Origin: Pseudomonadota bacterium
GTDB lineage: Bacteria; Pseudomonadota; Gammaproteobacteria; Xanthomonadales; Xanthomonadaceae
NCBI GenBank assembly: GCA_023419315.1
Contig: JAEZYE010000050.1
Location: forward strand, 1-64,000
DNA: 64,000 nt
Direction: 5' to 3'
Positions 47,652-56,432 of this stretch are shown here, in pieces (within the stretch, counting starts at the first letter, position 1; each line of letters opens with the position of its first letter). The position numbers and the translations under genes were made by a program. Under the pieces are notes generated by a model. The model saw nothing but the letters and a program-made list of their open reading frames with translations, was not told where the DNA came from and ran no database searches.

Positions 47652-47673
47652 GCGCGGACGCACCGGCCTGACC

Positions 47674-48786
47674 TCACCGCGGCGCGACATACCCGCCCGG
47701 CACGCCGCGCGGCGACAGCACCAGCTGCCACAACTGCGAACGCCGGCAGCGGAAGCTCGCCATCGAAGCGGCCAGGTAATACCGCCACATCCGACGGAAG
47801 CGTTCGTCGTAGCGCGCGTCCAGCCGGTGCCATGCCTGTTCGATGTTGTCCCGCCACGCCTGCAGGGTGCGGTCGTAGTCCGCCCCGAACACGTGCCAGT
47901 CCTCCAGCACGAACAGTCCCTCGCTCGCACGCGTGATCTGCGCCGCGGACGGCAGCATCGAGTTCGGGAAGATGTAACGGGCGATCCACGGATCAGTCCC
48001 GTGCACGGAACGATTGCGACCGATCGTATGCAGCAGGAACACGCCATCCAGAGGCAGCACGCGACGGGCGACCTCGAAGTAGGTCCGGTAGTTGTGGACG
48101 CCGACATGTTCGAACATGCCGAGCGAGAACGCCGCGTCGAAAGGCTCGTCCAGATCGCGGTAGTCCTGCAGGCGGATCTCGATCGGCAGCCCCTCGCACA
48201 ATGCGTGTGCGTACGTCGCCTGCTCGTGCGAGATGGTGATGCCGACACCCTGGACGCCGTAGCGCTCGGCCGCGAATTTCAGCGCTTCGCCCCAACCGCA
48301 CCCGATGTCGAGCACGCGCATGCCCGGTTGCAGCCGGAGCTTGCGACAGACCAGATCGAGCTTGTGTTCCTGCGCCTGATCCAGATCCGCCGCGTTCGGC
48401 CAGTAAGCGCAGCTGTACACCAGGCGTCGACCGAGCATCGCGCGGTACAGGTCGTTTCCGAGGTCGTAATGCCGCCGCCCGACTTCACCGCTGCGGTGGC
48501 GCGTCTGACGATTGGTCACGCGCGCGAGCAGCGCATCGAGCATGTCCCTCGCACCCCGCACCCGTTCGTCGAGCCGGGCGGCGAGCGCACGGAAGAGAAA
48601 GCCATCCAGCGATGCGACATCCCAATCGCCATCCATGTAACTCTCACCCAGGCCGAGCGAGCCTTCGGCCAGCACCCGCTGCGCCCAGCGCGGGTGCCTG
48701 ATCTGCGGATCCCACGGGCGATCTCCGCCGGGCCGCACATCCGCTTCGGCCAACAGTCGTTCGACTCGTTGCGCGAAGCGGTTCAT
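47674..48786 (-). CDS. cfa: cyclopropane-fatty-acyl-phospholipid synthase
   Basis: A 370-residue SAM-dependent enzyme that adds a methylene bridge to unsaturated acyl chains of membrane lipids. Landmarks: the N-terminal LGLGESYMDGDWD segment, HYDLGNDLYRAMLG, the SAM site VLDIGCGWGEALKFAAERYG, SLGMFEHVGVHNY, and near the C-terminus FRCRRSQLWQLVLSPRG with the active-site Cys region. Length matches E. coli Cfa (382). It lies 8 bases downstream of the DUF3298 lipoprotein gene on the same strand, so the two may be co-transcribed. It should stabilise membranes in stationary or acid conditions. Confidence 0.95.
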   Translation of the reverse strand: MNRFAQRVERLLAEADVRPGGDRPWDPQIRHPRWAQRVLAEGSLGLGESYMDGDWDVASLDGFLFRALAARLDERVRGARDMLDALLARVTNRQTRHRSGEVGRRHYDLGNDLYRAMLGRRLVYSCAYWPNAADLDQAQEHKLDLVCRKLRLQPGMRVLDIGCGWGEALKFAAERYGVQGVGITISHEQATYAHALCEGLPIEIRLQDYRDLDEPFDAAFSLGMFEHVGVHNYRTYFEVARRVLPLDGVFLLHTIGRNRSVHGTDPWIARYIFPNSMLPSAAQITRASEGLFVLEDWHVFGADYDRTLQAWRDNIEQAWHRLDARYDERFRRMWRYYLAASMASFRCRRSQLWQLVLSPRGVPGGYVAPR

Positions 48787-48794
48787 CGCATGGC

Positions 48795-49622
48795 CTATCC
48801 GGCGAACAGCGCCGCGTATGCGGGGGTGATATGCGGCCGCAGCACGGCGGCGGGCACATCCACCGTCTGCGTGCCGTCGGAATACGGTCCTACCTGATAC
48901 GGCGGAAACACGAAGCGCAGCGCGCTGATGTGACCGGTCGCATCCAGCACCGGCACGAACCGCGCGAAATTCTCCGGCTTGGCGGCCGTGCCGGCTTCGA
49001 TCATGCGGGCAGCACTTTTCAGTACGCGCGCACGTTCATCGCCTTCCAGTTCATCGGCATCGGCACGCAGGGACACCCCGGTCATCAGCTGTTCGTTGAT
49101 GAAGTCGCTGAGGCTCTGCCAGCCGCCCTGATCGGCAATCAGATCTTCGATGCGGAGCATGCGCTCCTGCTGCGGTTGCCACACGAAGCGTTCGATCAGG
49201 GGCTGGCCGTGCGCGCCGCCGGGGTACAGGCTGCCGTCCGCGCTCACCACGACCCATTGCGGCGTGTCCACGGTCTTCTCGAAACCCAGTGAGAGTTCAT
49301 AGGGCGCGGTGGGCTTGTCGTTGCCGAGGCCATCCACGGCTTCCATCAGTTGTCCGCGCGCCGAGGCCACGTAATCGGAGAGCGCTTTGGCCAATCCAGG
49401 ATGGCGATCGATTCCGGGTGGATAGCTGATGCCGATCACATAGCGGGCGTCGCTTTCGATCACGTCCTTCAACTCGATCGGTGCGGGCGTCGCGGGTGCT
49501 TCCGCCGGTGTTTCTGCGACGGCCGGTTCCGGGGCGCGCGCAGGCGCTTCGGCATCGCGTTGGCAGGCCGCCAGCGCCGCCGCAATGAATGTGATCAACA
49601 GCAATCGGAAAACCGGATTCAC
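48795..49622 (-). CDS. DUF3298-type (RsiV/PdaC-like) lipoprotein
   Basis: A 275-residue lipoprotein (signal FRLLLITFIAAALAAC, Cys20) with an Ala/Pro/Glu-rich linker at residues 23-50, then a DUF4163/DUF3298-like module. Landmarks are the VSADGSLYPGGAHGQP turn, LRIEDLIADQGGW and the C-terminal LRFVFPPYQVGPYSDG. Related folds occur in the RsiV anti-sigma factor sensor and in PdaC; RsiV binds lysozyme, but no such activity can be assumed. It is upstream of cfa by 8 bases. The role is unknown. Confidence 0.88.
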   Translation of the reverse strand: MNPVFRLLLITFIAAALAACQRDAEAPARAPEPAVAETPAEAPATPAPIELKDVIESDARYVIGISYPPGIDRHPGLAKALSDYVASARGQLMEAVDGLGNDKPTAPYELSLGFEKTVDTPQWVVVSADGSLYPGGAHGQPLIERFVWQPQQERMLRIEDLIADQGGWQSLSDFINEQLMTGVSLRADADELEGDERARVLKSAARMIEAGTAAKPENFARFVPVLDATGHISALRFVFPPYQVGPYSDGTQTVDVPAAVLRPHITPAYAALFAG

Positions 49623-49716
49623 GCCATGAACTCCTTGTCGTCTTCAAAGGCGGGCAGAGTCTAGAGACTGTTCCTTGGCTGCGCAGCGGTGGAAATCCGG
49701 ATCGCGCGGCCTGTGT

Positions 49717-49995
49717 TCAGGCAAGCAGATCCGCGTATTCGGAATGCCGCTGGATGTACGTCGCGGCGTACGAACAGGCAGGCACCACGCGCCATTGCCG
49801 GCCGCGTGCGTAATCGAGTGCGGCCTTGACCAGTTGCGCCGCGATGCCGCGACCGCCGATTGCCTGCGGCACGCCGGTGTGATCGATCACCATGCGCTCG
49901 CCTTGGACGCGATACGTCAGTTCCGCCTCGTGGCCCTCGATGACGCAGAAAAAGCGCCGTCCTTCAGTGTCGTGTTGAATTGTGATGTCCATCAA
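49717..49995 (-). CDS. GNAT-related small N-acetyltransferase (YjdJ type)
   Basis: A 92-residue minimal acetyltransferase domain of the YjdJ/GCN5-related type. It carries the acetyl-CoA-binding turn GVPQAIGGRGIAAQLVKAALDYAR and the C-terminal VVPACSYAATYIQRHSEY. Such proteins acetylate unknown amines. Two tandem ATGs exist (49995 and 49992); the second is equally possible. The gene stands alone between the DUF3298 lipoprotein gene and a divergent small gene; no terminator was seen behind it. Confidence 0.9.
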   Translation of the reverse strand: MMDITIQHDTEGRRFFCVIEGHEAELTYRVQGERMVIDHTGVPQAIGGRGIAAQLVKAALDYARGRQWRVVPACSYAATYIQRHSEYADLLA

Positions 49996-50133
49996 TTAAA
50001 AAGTGAGAAGGGTGAATTTATTTTGCCGCAGGCGATGATGAATGCGACAGAAGGCGACGCGGTGCGTCACTCTTGGTCACGTATCCATGCTGATGCAATG
50101 CTCGATTTCACGATGATTTCACGCTCCGATAGT

Positions 50134-50149
50134 TGGCACGGATGATGCG
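50134..50149 (+). promoter_or_regulatory. sigma-54-like (-24/-12) promoter
   Basis: TGGCACGGATGATGCG: GG at 50135-50136 and GC at 50147-50148 have the exact 10-base spacing required by RpoN holoenzyme. It matches TGGCACG-N4-TTGCW except for A instead of the first T and G in the last place. The predicted start is near 50160, 28 bases before the small-protein ATG. Confidence 0.55.
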
Positions 50150-50187
50150 TACAAACGGGCAGAGACCAGTGTTGTCCGGAGCCTTCC

Positions 50188-50394
50188 ATGAATGCGATTG
50201 CCCCTCTGACCGTTACGCCCGAAGCCAATGATTCCACGCTGCTGGAAGGCCTGTTCCAGCTGACCGTCACTGGTCACACGCAGGACTGGGAGTTCGAGCG
50301 TTTGAACAACGAGGTCTATGAGCGCCTTCTGTCCAGCTACGCGCAGGAGGAAATCGGCAGCGCACGCATCTCCAAGAGCATGATGGCAGGCTGA
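50188..50394 (+). CDS. 68-residue protein of unknown function behind a sigma-54-like promoter
   Basis: A short, acidic soluble protein (MNAIAPLTVTPEANDS...) with an amphipathic helical middle (DWEFERLNNEVYERLLSSYAQ) and no signal peptide or membrane segment. A GGAG Shine-Dalgarno lies 6 bases before the ATG, and a well-spaced -24/-12 element lies about 40 bases upstream; together these make it a likely real gene despite its size. I do not recognise the family. A perfect 11-base hairpin follows its stop. Confidence 0.7.
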   Translation: MNAIAPLTVTPEANDSTLLEGLFQLTVTGHTQDWEFERLNNEVYERLLSSYAQEEIGSARISKSMMAG

Positions 50395-50437
50395 CTCTTC
50401 CTGCCAGCCGTCGCTTTCCCGCGGCGGACGTCCCACC

Positions 50438-50467
50438 GGAACGGCGCGCTTCCTTCCGCGCCGTTCC
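50438..50467. other. hairpin between convergent genes
   Basis: GGAACGGCGCG (50438-50448), 8-base loop, CGCGCCGTTCC (50457-50467). A perfect 11-base stem without T runs, between the 68-residue gene and the convergent histone-like gene. It may act as a barrier or 3'-end stabiliser for both. Confidence 0.55.
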
Positions 50468-50483
50468 CGAACCGCTTTCCCGG

Positions 50484-51335
50484 CTATTCACCGCGATGAT
50501 CGCGCTTTCCCTGGTTGCGACGGTCACGGACGCCGGCCGCGCCCTGGATAGCCTTCATCCGGCTTTCCGCGGCATGCAACTCGACGTTCTTGTTGGCCGC
50601 TTCGTCCGACTGGAAGCCCGGTCGGGGCGAATTGCCGGGACTGGTTTCATCCAGCAACTGCCACGGCGCCGGTTCGCGATCGTGCTGCTGCTTCTGCACC
50701 AGCAATTCCTGCGTTACTGCCAGCGCCTGCTCGGGCGTGATTCGCTTGCGCGCGCGTTTGCGGGCGACGGTGGATGAATCCCTGCGCGATGCACTCGAAC
50801 GATTCGCACCGCGCGGCGTGGCGTCCGGCTGGCGCCTGGTGGTTGCCCGCCCTGCCGTCGGCGTCGTCTTCTTTGCATTCGTCGCGTTGGATTGCGAGGC
50901 CATCTTCCTGCTTGCCGTCGTGCGGGAAGCAGGACCTGCCGCTGCTTTCCGGGGAGTTGCCTTGGGGGCCGCCGCCGTCTTCCTGGATGCCTTCTTTGCC
51001 ACGGCCTTCCGGGCAACGGCTTTCTTCACCATCGGCTTCCGCGATGCGGCTTTCTTCGCAGTCGACTTTTTTGCAGTCGACTTCTTTGCTGCCGCTGTCC
51101 GCTGCGTGGTTATCTTCGCGGCGCTGCTCGCAGACCGCTTCACTGTTTTCTTCGCGGCCGTTCCGGCGCCGGCTTTTTTCGCGACCGCCTTCCTGGCTGC
51201 CTTCTTCACGGTCTTGCCGGTCGCTTTCTTTGCCGCTTTTTTTGCCGCTTTCTTGCCCGTCGCCGACGTGCGGCTTGCGGCGGATTTCTTCGGGCGCGCC
51301 TTGCCGGCAGTGGACGTGCGTGCGCGTGTAGCCAT
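50484..51335 (-). CDS. histone H1-like Lys/Ala-rich protein
   Basis: A 283-residue, very basic protein. Residues 1 to about 200 are low-complexity with many KKA, AKK and RKA units (e.g. KKAAKKAAKKATGKTVKKAARK), like the C-terminal tail of eukaryotic H1 and bacterial AlgP/HctB-type proteins. The last 80 residues are less biased (RITPEQALAVTQELLVQKQQHD). Such proteins bind and compact DNA and may influence expression. Repeat number often varies between strains because the coding DNA is repetitive. It is a single gene, convergent with the 68-residue gene. Confidence 0.88.
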   Translation of the reverse strand: MATRARTSTAGKARPKKSAASRTSATGKKAAKKAAKKATGKTVKKAARKAVAKKAGAGTAAKKTVKRSASSAAKITTQRTAAAKKSTAKKSTAKKAASRKPMVKKAVARKAVAKKASRKTAAAPKATPRKAAAGPASRTTASRKMASQSNATNAKKTTPTAGRATTRRQPDATPRGANRSSASRRDSSTVARKRARKRITPEQALAVTQELLVQKQQHDREPAPWQLLDETSPGNSPRPGFQSDEAANKNVELHAAESRMKAIQGAAGVRDRRNQGKRDHRGE

Positions 51336-51409
51336 GCTTCCTCCACGGTTTCAGGGTTCTGCCCGTGGATAGCACAGCGGATCTTCAAATCAGGTGAGCA
51401 TGCGCGCGC

Positions 51410-52018
51410 TCAGCCGACGCCCAGCTGTCCGAGGAAGTGCGGCACGATGCGTGGCTCCATGGCGATCATGAAGAGCACGCCATACGCCGCGCCTGCCAGA
51501 TGCGCGCCATGCGCGATGCTGGTGTTGCCACGACGATCCATCCAGATGCTGTACGCCACGTAGAGCACCGCGAACAGGATGGCCGGCATCGGGATGACGA
51601 AGACGATCAGCCACGTCCACGGCTGCAGCAGGATGAAGCCGAACAGCAGCGCCGACACCGCACCGGACGCGCCGAGCGCCCGGTAGTCCGCATCCTTCTG
51701 GTGCTTGAGATAGGTCGGCAGGATGGAAACCACCAGCGCCGACAGATAGAACAGCGGATATACCCAGGCGCGCCCGGAAATCTCCGCGACCATGCGTTCC
51801 ATGAAGCTGCCGATGAAGTACAGCGTCACCATGTTGAACAGCAGGTGCCACAGATCGGCGTGGATGAGTCCGTATCCGATGAAGCGGTCGTACTGCTTGT
51901 AGCGATCAATCGCCGGCGGCCACAGGATCAGGCGACCCGCGACGGACGGCGAGCGGAACGCGAACAGCGAGACGATCGTCGTCACCGCGATCAGCAACAG
52001 GGTGATGGGGCTTTGCAT
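51410..52018 (-). CDS. rhomboid family intramembrane serine protease
   Basis: A 202-residue membrane protease with about six helices. The catalytic dyad is Ser118 in GASGAVSA and His173 in AHGAHLAG, with the oxyanion-helper Asn62 in HLLFN; all the required residues are present. It cleaves membrane-spanning segments of unknown substrates. Start ATG 52018 with GAGGAA about 6-8 bases upstream. The longer open frame to 53341 is the reverse reading of the transporter gene. It begins 8 bases after the POT transporter gene and is probably in one operon with it. Confidence 0.94.
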   Translation of the reverse strand: MQSPITLLLIAVTTIVSLFAFRSPSVAGRLILWPPAIDRYKQYDRFIGYGLIHADLWHLLFNMVTLYFIGSFMERMVAEISGRAWVYPLFYLSALVVSILPTYLKHQKDADYRALGASGAVSALLFGFILLQPWTWLIVFVIPMPAILFAVLYVAYSIWMDRRGNTSIAHGAHLAGAAYGVLFMIAMEPRIVPHFLGQLGVG

Positions 52019-52026
52019 GGTATTCC

Positions 52027-53649
52027 TCAGGCGGCGCGGTAGTTGTCCTGCATCGGGTAGCGCCGTGCATACAGGGCGAACGCCAGCGCCGCCACGAAGG
52101 CGAAGCCGGCGAAAAAGAACATCAGGAAGGCGTTCTCGCTCAGGCCGGTGCTGGCGATGTGCGCGGTGACGGTTTCGTTGCGCACGCCCGCGTTGGTGAG
52201 CAGCACCCACAGGCCGCCGAACGTGCTGGTCAGGTACCAGAAGGCCATGATCACGCCCTTCATCGCCTGCGTCGCCTGGCTGTACGCGAACTCCAGTGCG
52301 GTGGCCGACACCAGCACTTCGCCGAAGGTCAGCAACGCATACGGCAGGATCTGCCAGGCCAGCGAAACCGGATCGCCGCCGTCCATCCACAGTTGCAGCA
52401 TGCCGGCGAAAATCCAGGCCACGCCGGAAAACGCGATGCCCCAGCCCATGCGCTTGAGCGGCGTCGGCTCGAAACCCATCTTCCGCAACGCCGGGTACAG
52501 CACCAGGTTGTTGAACGGAATCAGCAGCATGATCAGCAGCGGATTCAGCGCCTGCATCTGCGAGGCTTCCTTGATCAGCCAACTCGGCCACCACGCGGCC
52601 TCGTGCGGGATCATCATGCGGTTGCCCTGCAACACCCAGGTCGAGGCCTTCTGATCGAACAGTGACCAGAACGGTGTCACCAGTGCGAACACGATCAGGA
52701 TGCGCAGCACGGCGCGCACGCTGTCCACGGCGGCATCCGGGTGATGGCCGCGCGCGCGTTCGAGTTGCAGCGAAGCGCCCCACCCGCCCAGGCCGATCAG
52801 CACGCCCAGCGACAGACAGGCGGTGATCACGAAGCCGAACGATTCGGGCCACACGCCGGACATCACGCCGGTCGCGGTCAACGCCCACGCCAGCAGCATT
52901 CCGATGGCGAGCACCACGCCGCCCGTCGCGACGAAATGGCCGGGACGGCCCTCTCCCGCACGCTGCGCCTTCAGCGCCGTCATCACGACGCGCATGAATC
53001 CATCCGGATCCGCGCCCGACGGCGGCACGTTGACGTACTGGCGGCGGCCCAGCCAGAAGATGAAGGTCGCCAGGAACATCAGCAGGCCGGGAATGCCGAA
53101 CGCCACCGCAGGTCCATAGCTGCGCAGGAACAGCGGCATCAGCAGGGACGCGAAGAACGAGCCGAAGTTGATCGTCCAGTAGAACGCGTCGAACACGAGC
53201 TTGGCCTTGCTCTTGTTGCTCTGGTCGAACTGGTCCCCGACGAAGGACACCACCAGCGGCTTGATGCCGCCGGAGCCCAGCGCGATCAGGAACAGGCCGG
53301 TATAGAAACCGGTGCGGTCGTTCTCGAACAACGCCAGGCACGCGTGGCCGGCGCAGTAGATCAGCGAGAACCAGAGCACCGTGTTGTATTTGCCGAAATA
53401 GCGATCCGACAGCCAGCCGCCCAGCAGCGGGAAGAAATAGACGCCGATGACGAAGCTGTGGAAAACGTCCTTGGCCGCGCCTTCGCGATCGGCTTCAGGC
53501 AGATAGGCCAGCAGGATGCTGCTGGCGAGGAACTGCACCAGGATGTTGCGCATCCCGTAGAAGCTGAAACGTTCGCAGGCCTCGTTGCCGATGATGTAGG
53601 GAATCTGGCGCGGCAGCCGGCCGGCACTCGTCTCGCTCGTCGTGGTCAT
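52027..53649 (-). CDS. POT family proton-dependent oligopeptide transporter
   Basis: A 540-residue MFS transporter of the POT/PTR family with 12-14 predicted helices. The family motif near the N-terminus is NEACERFSFYGMRNILVQF (ExxERFxYY-type), and the signature FYWTINFGSFFASLLMPLF is present, followed by a large loop between helices 6 and 7. It imports di- and tripeptides with protons. Start ATG 53649 (MTTTSETSAG); the frame extension to 53667 would need a TTG. It is divergent from the M14 peptidase gene, which may supply peptides. Confidence 0.95.
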   Translation of the reverse strand: MTTTSETSAGRLPRQIPYIIGNEACERFSFYGMRNILVQFLASSILLAYLPEADREGAAKDVFHSFVIGVYFFPLLGGWLSDRYFGKYNTVLWFSLIYCAGHACLALFENDRTGFYTGLFLIALGSGGIKPLVVSFVGDQFDQSNKSKAKLVFDAFYWTINFGSFFASLLMPLFLRSYGPAVAFGIPGLLMFLATFIFWLGRRQYVNVPPSGADPDGFMRVVMTALKAQRAGEGRPGHFVATGGVVLAIGMLLAWALTATGVMSGVWPESFGFVITACLSLGVLIGLGGWGASLQLERARGHHPDAAVDSVRAVLRILIVFALVTPFWSLFDQKASTWVLQGNRMMIPHEAAWWPSWLIKEASQMQALNPLLIMLLIPFNNLVLYPALRKMGFEPTPLKRMGWGIAFSGVAWIFAGMLQLWMDGGDPVSLAWQILPYALLTFGEVLVSATALEFAYSQATQAMKGVIMAFWYLTSTFGGLWVLLTNAGVRNETVTAHIASTGLSENAFLMFFFAGFAFVAALAFALYARRYPMQDNYRAA

Positions 53650-53783
53650 CCGGTGTTCCGGTGGCAAATTGGCTGGAAGGTTACCGGATCCTCCTCGGGG
53701 GGTCGAACCTCGTCGGTCATGGTGGGCGCGGGCGCTTCAGGCAGGCATCATCGCGACTTTCATCCGCTTCCAGACTCGCGCCC

Positions 53784-55547
53784 ATGATCCGTCCGCTCTG
53801 CGCCGCCCTGCTGTTCGCCCTCGTCCCGGCGGCCTTCGCCGACACCCCGGATGCCGGACTGGGCACCGTGTCCGAACGTTCCGGCTTCACCCGCACGGGC
53901 CGCTACGACGAAGTCATCGCACTCTGCGAACGCTTCGCGCGCGCGTATCCGAAGTCGGTGCGGTGCATCGAATTCGGCACGACGCCGGAAGGCCGCCCGA
54001 TGAAGGCGCTGGTGATGTCCAACCGCAATGCGTGGACGCCGGATCAGGCGCGGCGGCAGAAGCTGCCGGTCGTGCTGATCCAGGGCGGCATCCACGCGGG
54101 CGAAATCGACGGCAAGGATGCGGGCTTCCTCGCCCTGCGCGACGTGCTCGAAGGCAAGGCCGCCAGCGGCGCGCTCGACAAGCTGGTGTGGATCTTCGTG
54201 CCCGTGTTCAACGTTGACGGCCATGAACGCTTCGGCGCATGGAACCGTCCCAACCAGCGCGGTCCCGAGGAAATGGGCTGGCGTGTCACCGCGCAGAACT
54301 ACAACCTCAACCGCGACTACGTGAAAGCGGATGCGCCGGAGATGCAGGCGATGCTGCGCCTCGTCCAGCAATGGGATCCGCTGGCCTACGTGGATCTGCA
54401 CGCCACCGACGGCGCGCAGTTCGAACATGACATCTCCGTGCAGGTCGAGCCCGTGCATGCCGGCGACGATGGCCTGCGCGATGCCGGTCGCGCGTTGCGT
54501 GACGGCGTCATCGGCGATCTGGCGAAGAGCGGATCGCTGCCGCTGCCGTATTACCCGTCATTCGTCGTCGGTGACGACCCCTCCTCCGGTTTCGAGGATG
54601 GCGTGGCGACGCCGCGTTTCTCCCACGGCTATTTCCTGCTGCGCAACCGCATCGGCATGCTGGTCGAAACGCACTCCTGGAAGGAATACCCGGTGCGCGT
54701 GCGGATCACGCGCAACACCATCGTGTCGGTGCTGGAGCATGTCGCGCGCAAGGGCGACGCCTGGCTGGCCGCGGCGCAGGCCGCCGATCAGGCTGCCGCG
54801 CAACTGGCCGGCAAGCCGGTCCCGATGACGTGGGCGGCCAGCGACAAGACCCGCACGGTCGAATTCCGCGGTTACGCGTACACGCGCACGCCGTCCGACG
54901 TGTCCGGTGCGCTGATGACGCGCTACGACGAAAAGACGCCGCAGATCTGGAAGGTGCCGATGCGGGACGATCTGCATCCGGCGCTCACCGTCACCGCGCC
55001 CGCGGCGGGCTACATCGTGCCGGCCGCGCATGCCGCGTGGGTCACGGAAAAGCTGCGCCAGCACGGCGTCGAGTTCCGCCGCATCGCCGCGCGCCCGCAA
55101 TCCACCGTCGAGACCTTCCGCGCCACGCGCACGCAATTCGGCGCGCAGCCGGTGGAAACCCACCAGCGCCTGACGCTGGAAGGCCAGTGGAAGCCGGAAA
55201 GCCGCGACATTCCCGCAGGCTCGCTGTTCGTCCCGATCCAGCAGCCGAAAGCGCGGCTGGTAATGGCGTTGCTGGAGCCGCAGGCGCCGGATTCGCTCGC
55301 GGCCTGGGGCGGGTTCAACAGCGCCTTCGAACGAAAGGAGTACATGGAGGACTACGTCGCCGAGGGCGTCGCACGCCAGATGCTCAAGGATCCGGCCGTC
55401 AAGGCCGCGTTCGACGAGAAGCTGAAGAACGATCCGGCCTTCGCGAAGGATCCGAACGCGCGCCTGGAGTTCTTCTACCGCCGCCATTCGGCCTGGGACG
55501 AACGGTACAACCTGTACCCGGTGATGCGCGTCGACACCGCGCCCTGA
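53784..55547 (+). CDS. M14 family zinc carboxypeptidase, exported
   Basis: A 587-residue protein with a signal peptide (MIRPLCAALLFALVPAAFA) and an M14 peptidase domain in the first 300 residues. The zinc ligands are in GGIHAGEIDGKD (His, Glu) and DLHATDG (His), and the catalytic Glu is in LVETHSWKEYP. The C-terminal half has no clear family. Start ATG 53784; 41 upstream codons are open but not conserved. It probably removes C-terminal residues from peptides in the periplasm or medium, and lies opposite the peptide transporter gene. Length is long for the family. Confidence 0.92.
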   Translation: MIRPLCAALLFALVPAAFADTPDAGLGTVSERSGFTRTGRYDEVIALCERFARAYPKSVRCIEFGTTPEGRPMKALVMSNRNAWTPDQARRQKLPVVLIQGGIHAGEIDGKDAGFLALRDVLEGKAASGALDKLVWIFVPVFNVDGHERFGAWNRPNQRGPEEMGWRVTAQNYNLNRDYVKADAPEMQAMLRLVQQWDPLAYVDLHATDGAQFEHDISVQVEPVHAGDDGLRDAGRALRDGVIGDLAKSGSLPLPYYPSFVVGDDPSSGFEDGVATPRFSHGYFLLRNRIGMLVETHSWKEYPVRVRITRNTIVSVLEHVARKGDAWLAAAQAADQAAAQLAGKPVPMTWAASDKTRTVEFRGYAYTRTPSDVSGALMTRYDEKTPQIWKVPMRDDLHPALTVTAPAAGYIVPAAHAAWVTEKLRQHGVEFRRIAARPQSTVETFRATRTQFGAQPVETHQRLTLEGQWKPESRDIPAGSLFVPIQQPKARLVMALLEPQAPDSLAAWGGFNSAFERKEYMEDYVAEGVARQMLKDPAVKAAFDEKLKNDPAFAKDPNARLEFFYRRHSAWDERYNLYPVMRVDTAP

Positions 55548-55564
55548 GCGCGCCCCAAATGGTT

Positions 55565-55583
55565 GCGCCGCTTTCCGCGGCGC
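55565..55583. other. short GC hairpin between convergent genes
   Basis: GCGCCGC (55565-55571), TTTCC loop, GCGGCGC (55577-55583), 18 bases after the M14 stop and 15 bases before the GST stop on the other strand. No T run; a weak terminator at best. Confidence 0.4.
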
Positions 55584-55597
55584 GCACTGCGCCGCGG

Positions 55598-56350
55598 CTA
55601 TTCCAGCCGCATCACGCCCCGGCCTGGCTCCACGTTGCCCAGCGTCCGCTCGCAGACGGGCGCACCCAGCGAAACCAGGACATCACGTTGCTGCGCCACC
55701 GGCGTGCGCAGCGTCTTCTCTTCGAACACCGCCAGGTGCTTGAACGGCTGTAATCCGAGCACGCGTTCGACATACGCGGCGGTCCGCGGCCAGCGAGCAG
55801 GATCCACGTGGTAGCGCACGAACGCGGCATTGCGGAAGAACGAGGCGATGGCAATGTCGGCCACGCTGATCGAATCGAACAGGAAGCCGGCCTCCGGCAG
55901 CTGCGATTCCAGATAGTCGAGCGCGGACGGCAAGTCATGATCGCGTGCGCGCTGCACCACCGCTTCATCGGTGGCTTCGTTGAACAGATACCGCTTCACG
56001 CCGACCTGGTAGAACATCCCCCAGATGATCACGTCGCCCAGCCGGGAATCGGCGAACTCCTCCAGCCAGCGCGCCCGCGCACGATCACGCGGCGTGCGTG
56101 GATACAGCGACGGTTCCGGCCGGGATTCTTCCAGGTATTCGCAGATGACGGTGGAATCGTTGACGGTGACCTCGCCGTCGATCAGCACCGGCACCCGCCG
56201 CAGCGGGCTGATGCGGCTGAACTCGTCATCGCCGATGAAGGGCGCGAACGGATCGATGCGGTAGTCGATCCCCTTGAGTTCCAGGCACACCAGCACCTTG
56301 CGGACATAGGGCGACAGATAGTTGCCGATGACGATTACGTGCGACGGCAT
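55598..56350 (-). CDS. glutathione S-transferase family protein
   Basis: A 250-residue GST-like protein. The N-terminal thioredoxin fold (VIVIGNYLSPYVRKVLVCLELKGIDY) carries a Ser in the active-site position, and the glutathione-binding RRVPVLIDGEVTVNDSTVICEYLEE is intact. The C-terminal helical domain includes SVADIAIASFFRN. The substrate is unknown; both detoxification and stress roles occur in the family. Start ATG 56350 with GGAG 7 bases upstream; the frame back to 56371 adds seven residues. The next gene on the same strand (ZIP transporter) ends 82 bases upstream. Confidence 0.92.
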   Translation of the reverse strand: MPSHVIVIGNYLSPYVRKVLVCLELKGIDYRIDPFAPFIGDDEFSRISPLRRVPVLIDGEVTVNDSTVICEYLEESRPEPSLYPRTPRDRARARWLEEFADSRLGDVIIWGMFYQVGVKRYLFNEATDEAVVQRARDHDLPSALDYLESQLPEAGFLFDSISVADIAIASFFRNAAFVRYHVDPARWPRTAAYVERVLGLQPFKHLAVFEEKTLRTPVAQQRDVLVSLGAPVCERTLGNVEPGRGVMRLE

Positions 56351-56432
56351 GCGGTTCTCCGGTGCGTGCATGCGCGCGGCATGCGGACGAAAGCCCGCGA
56401 AGCCTGCGTGGCGGACACGGTGCGGGTCAAGC

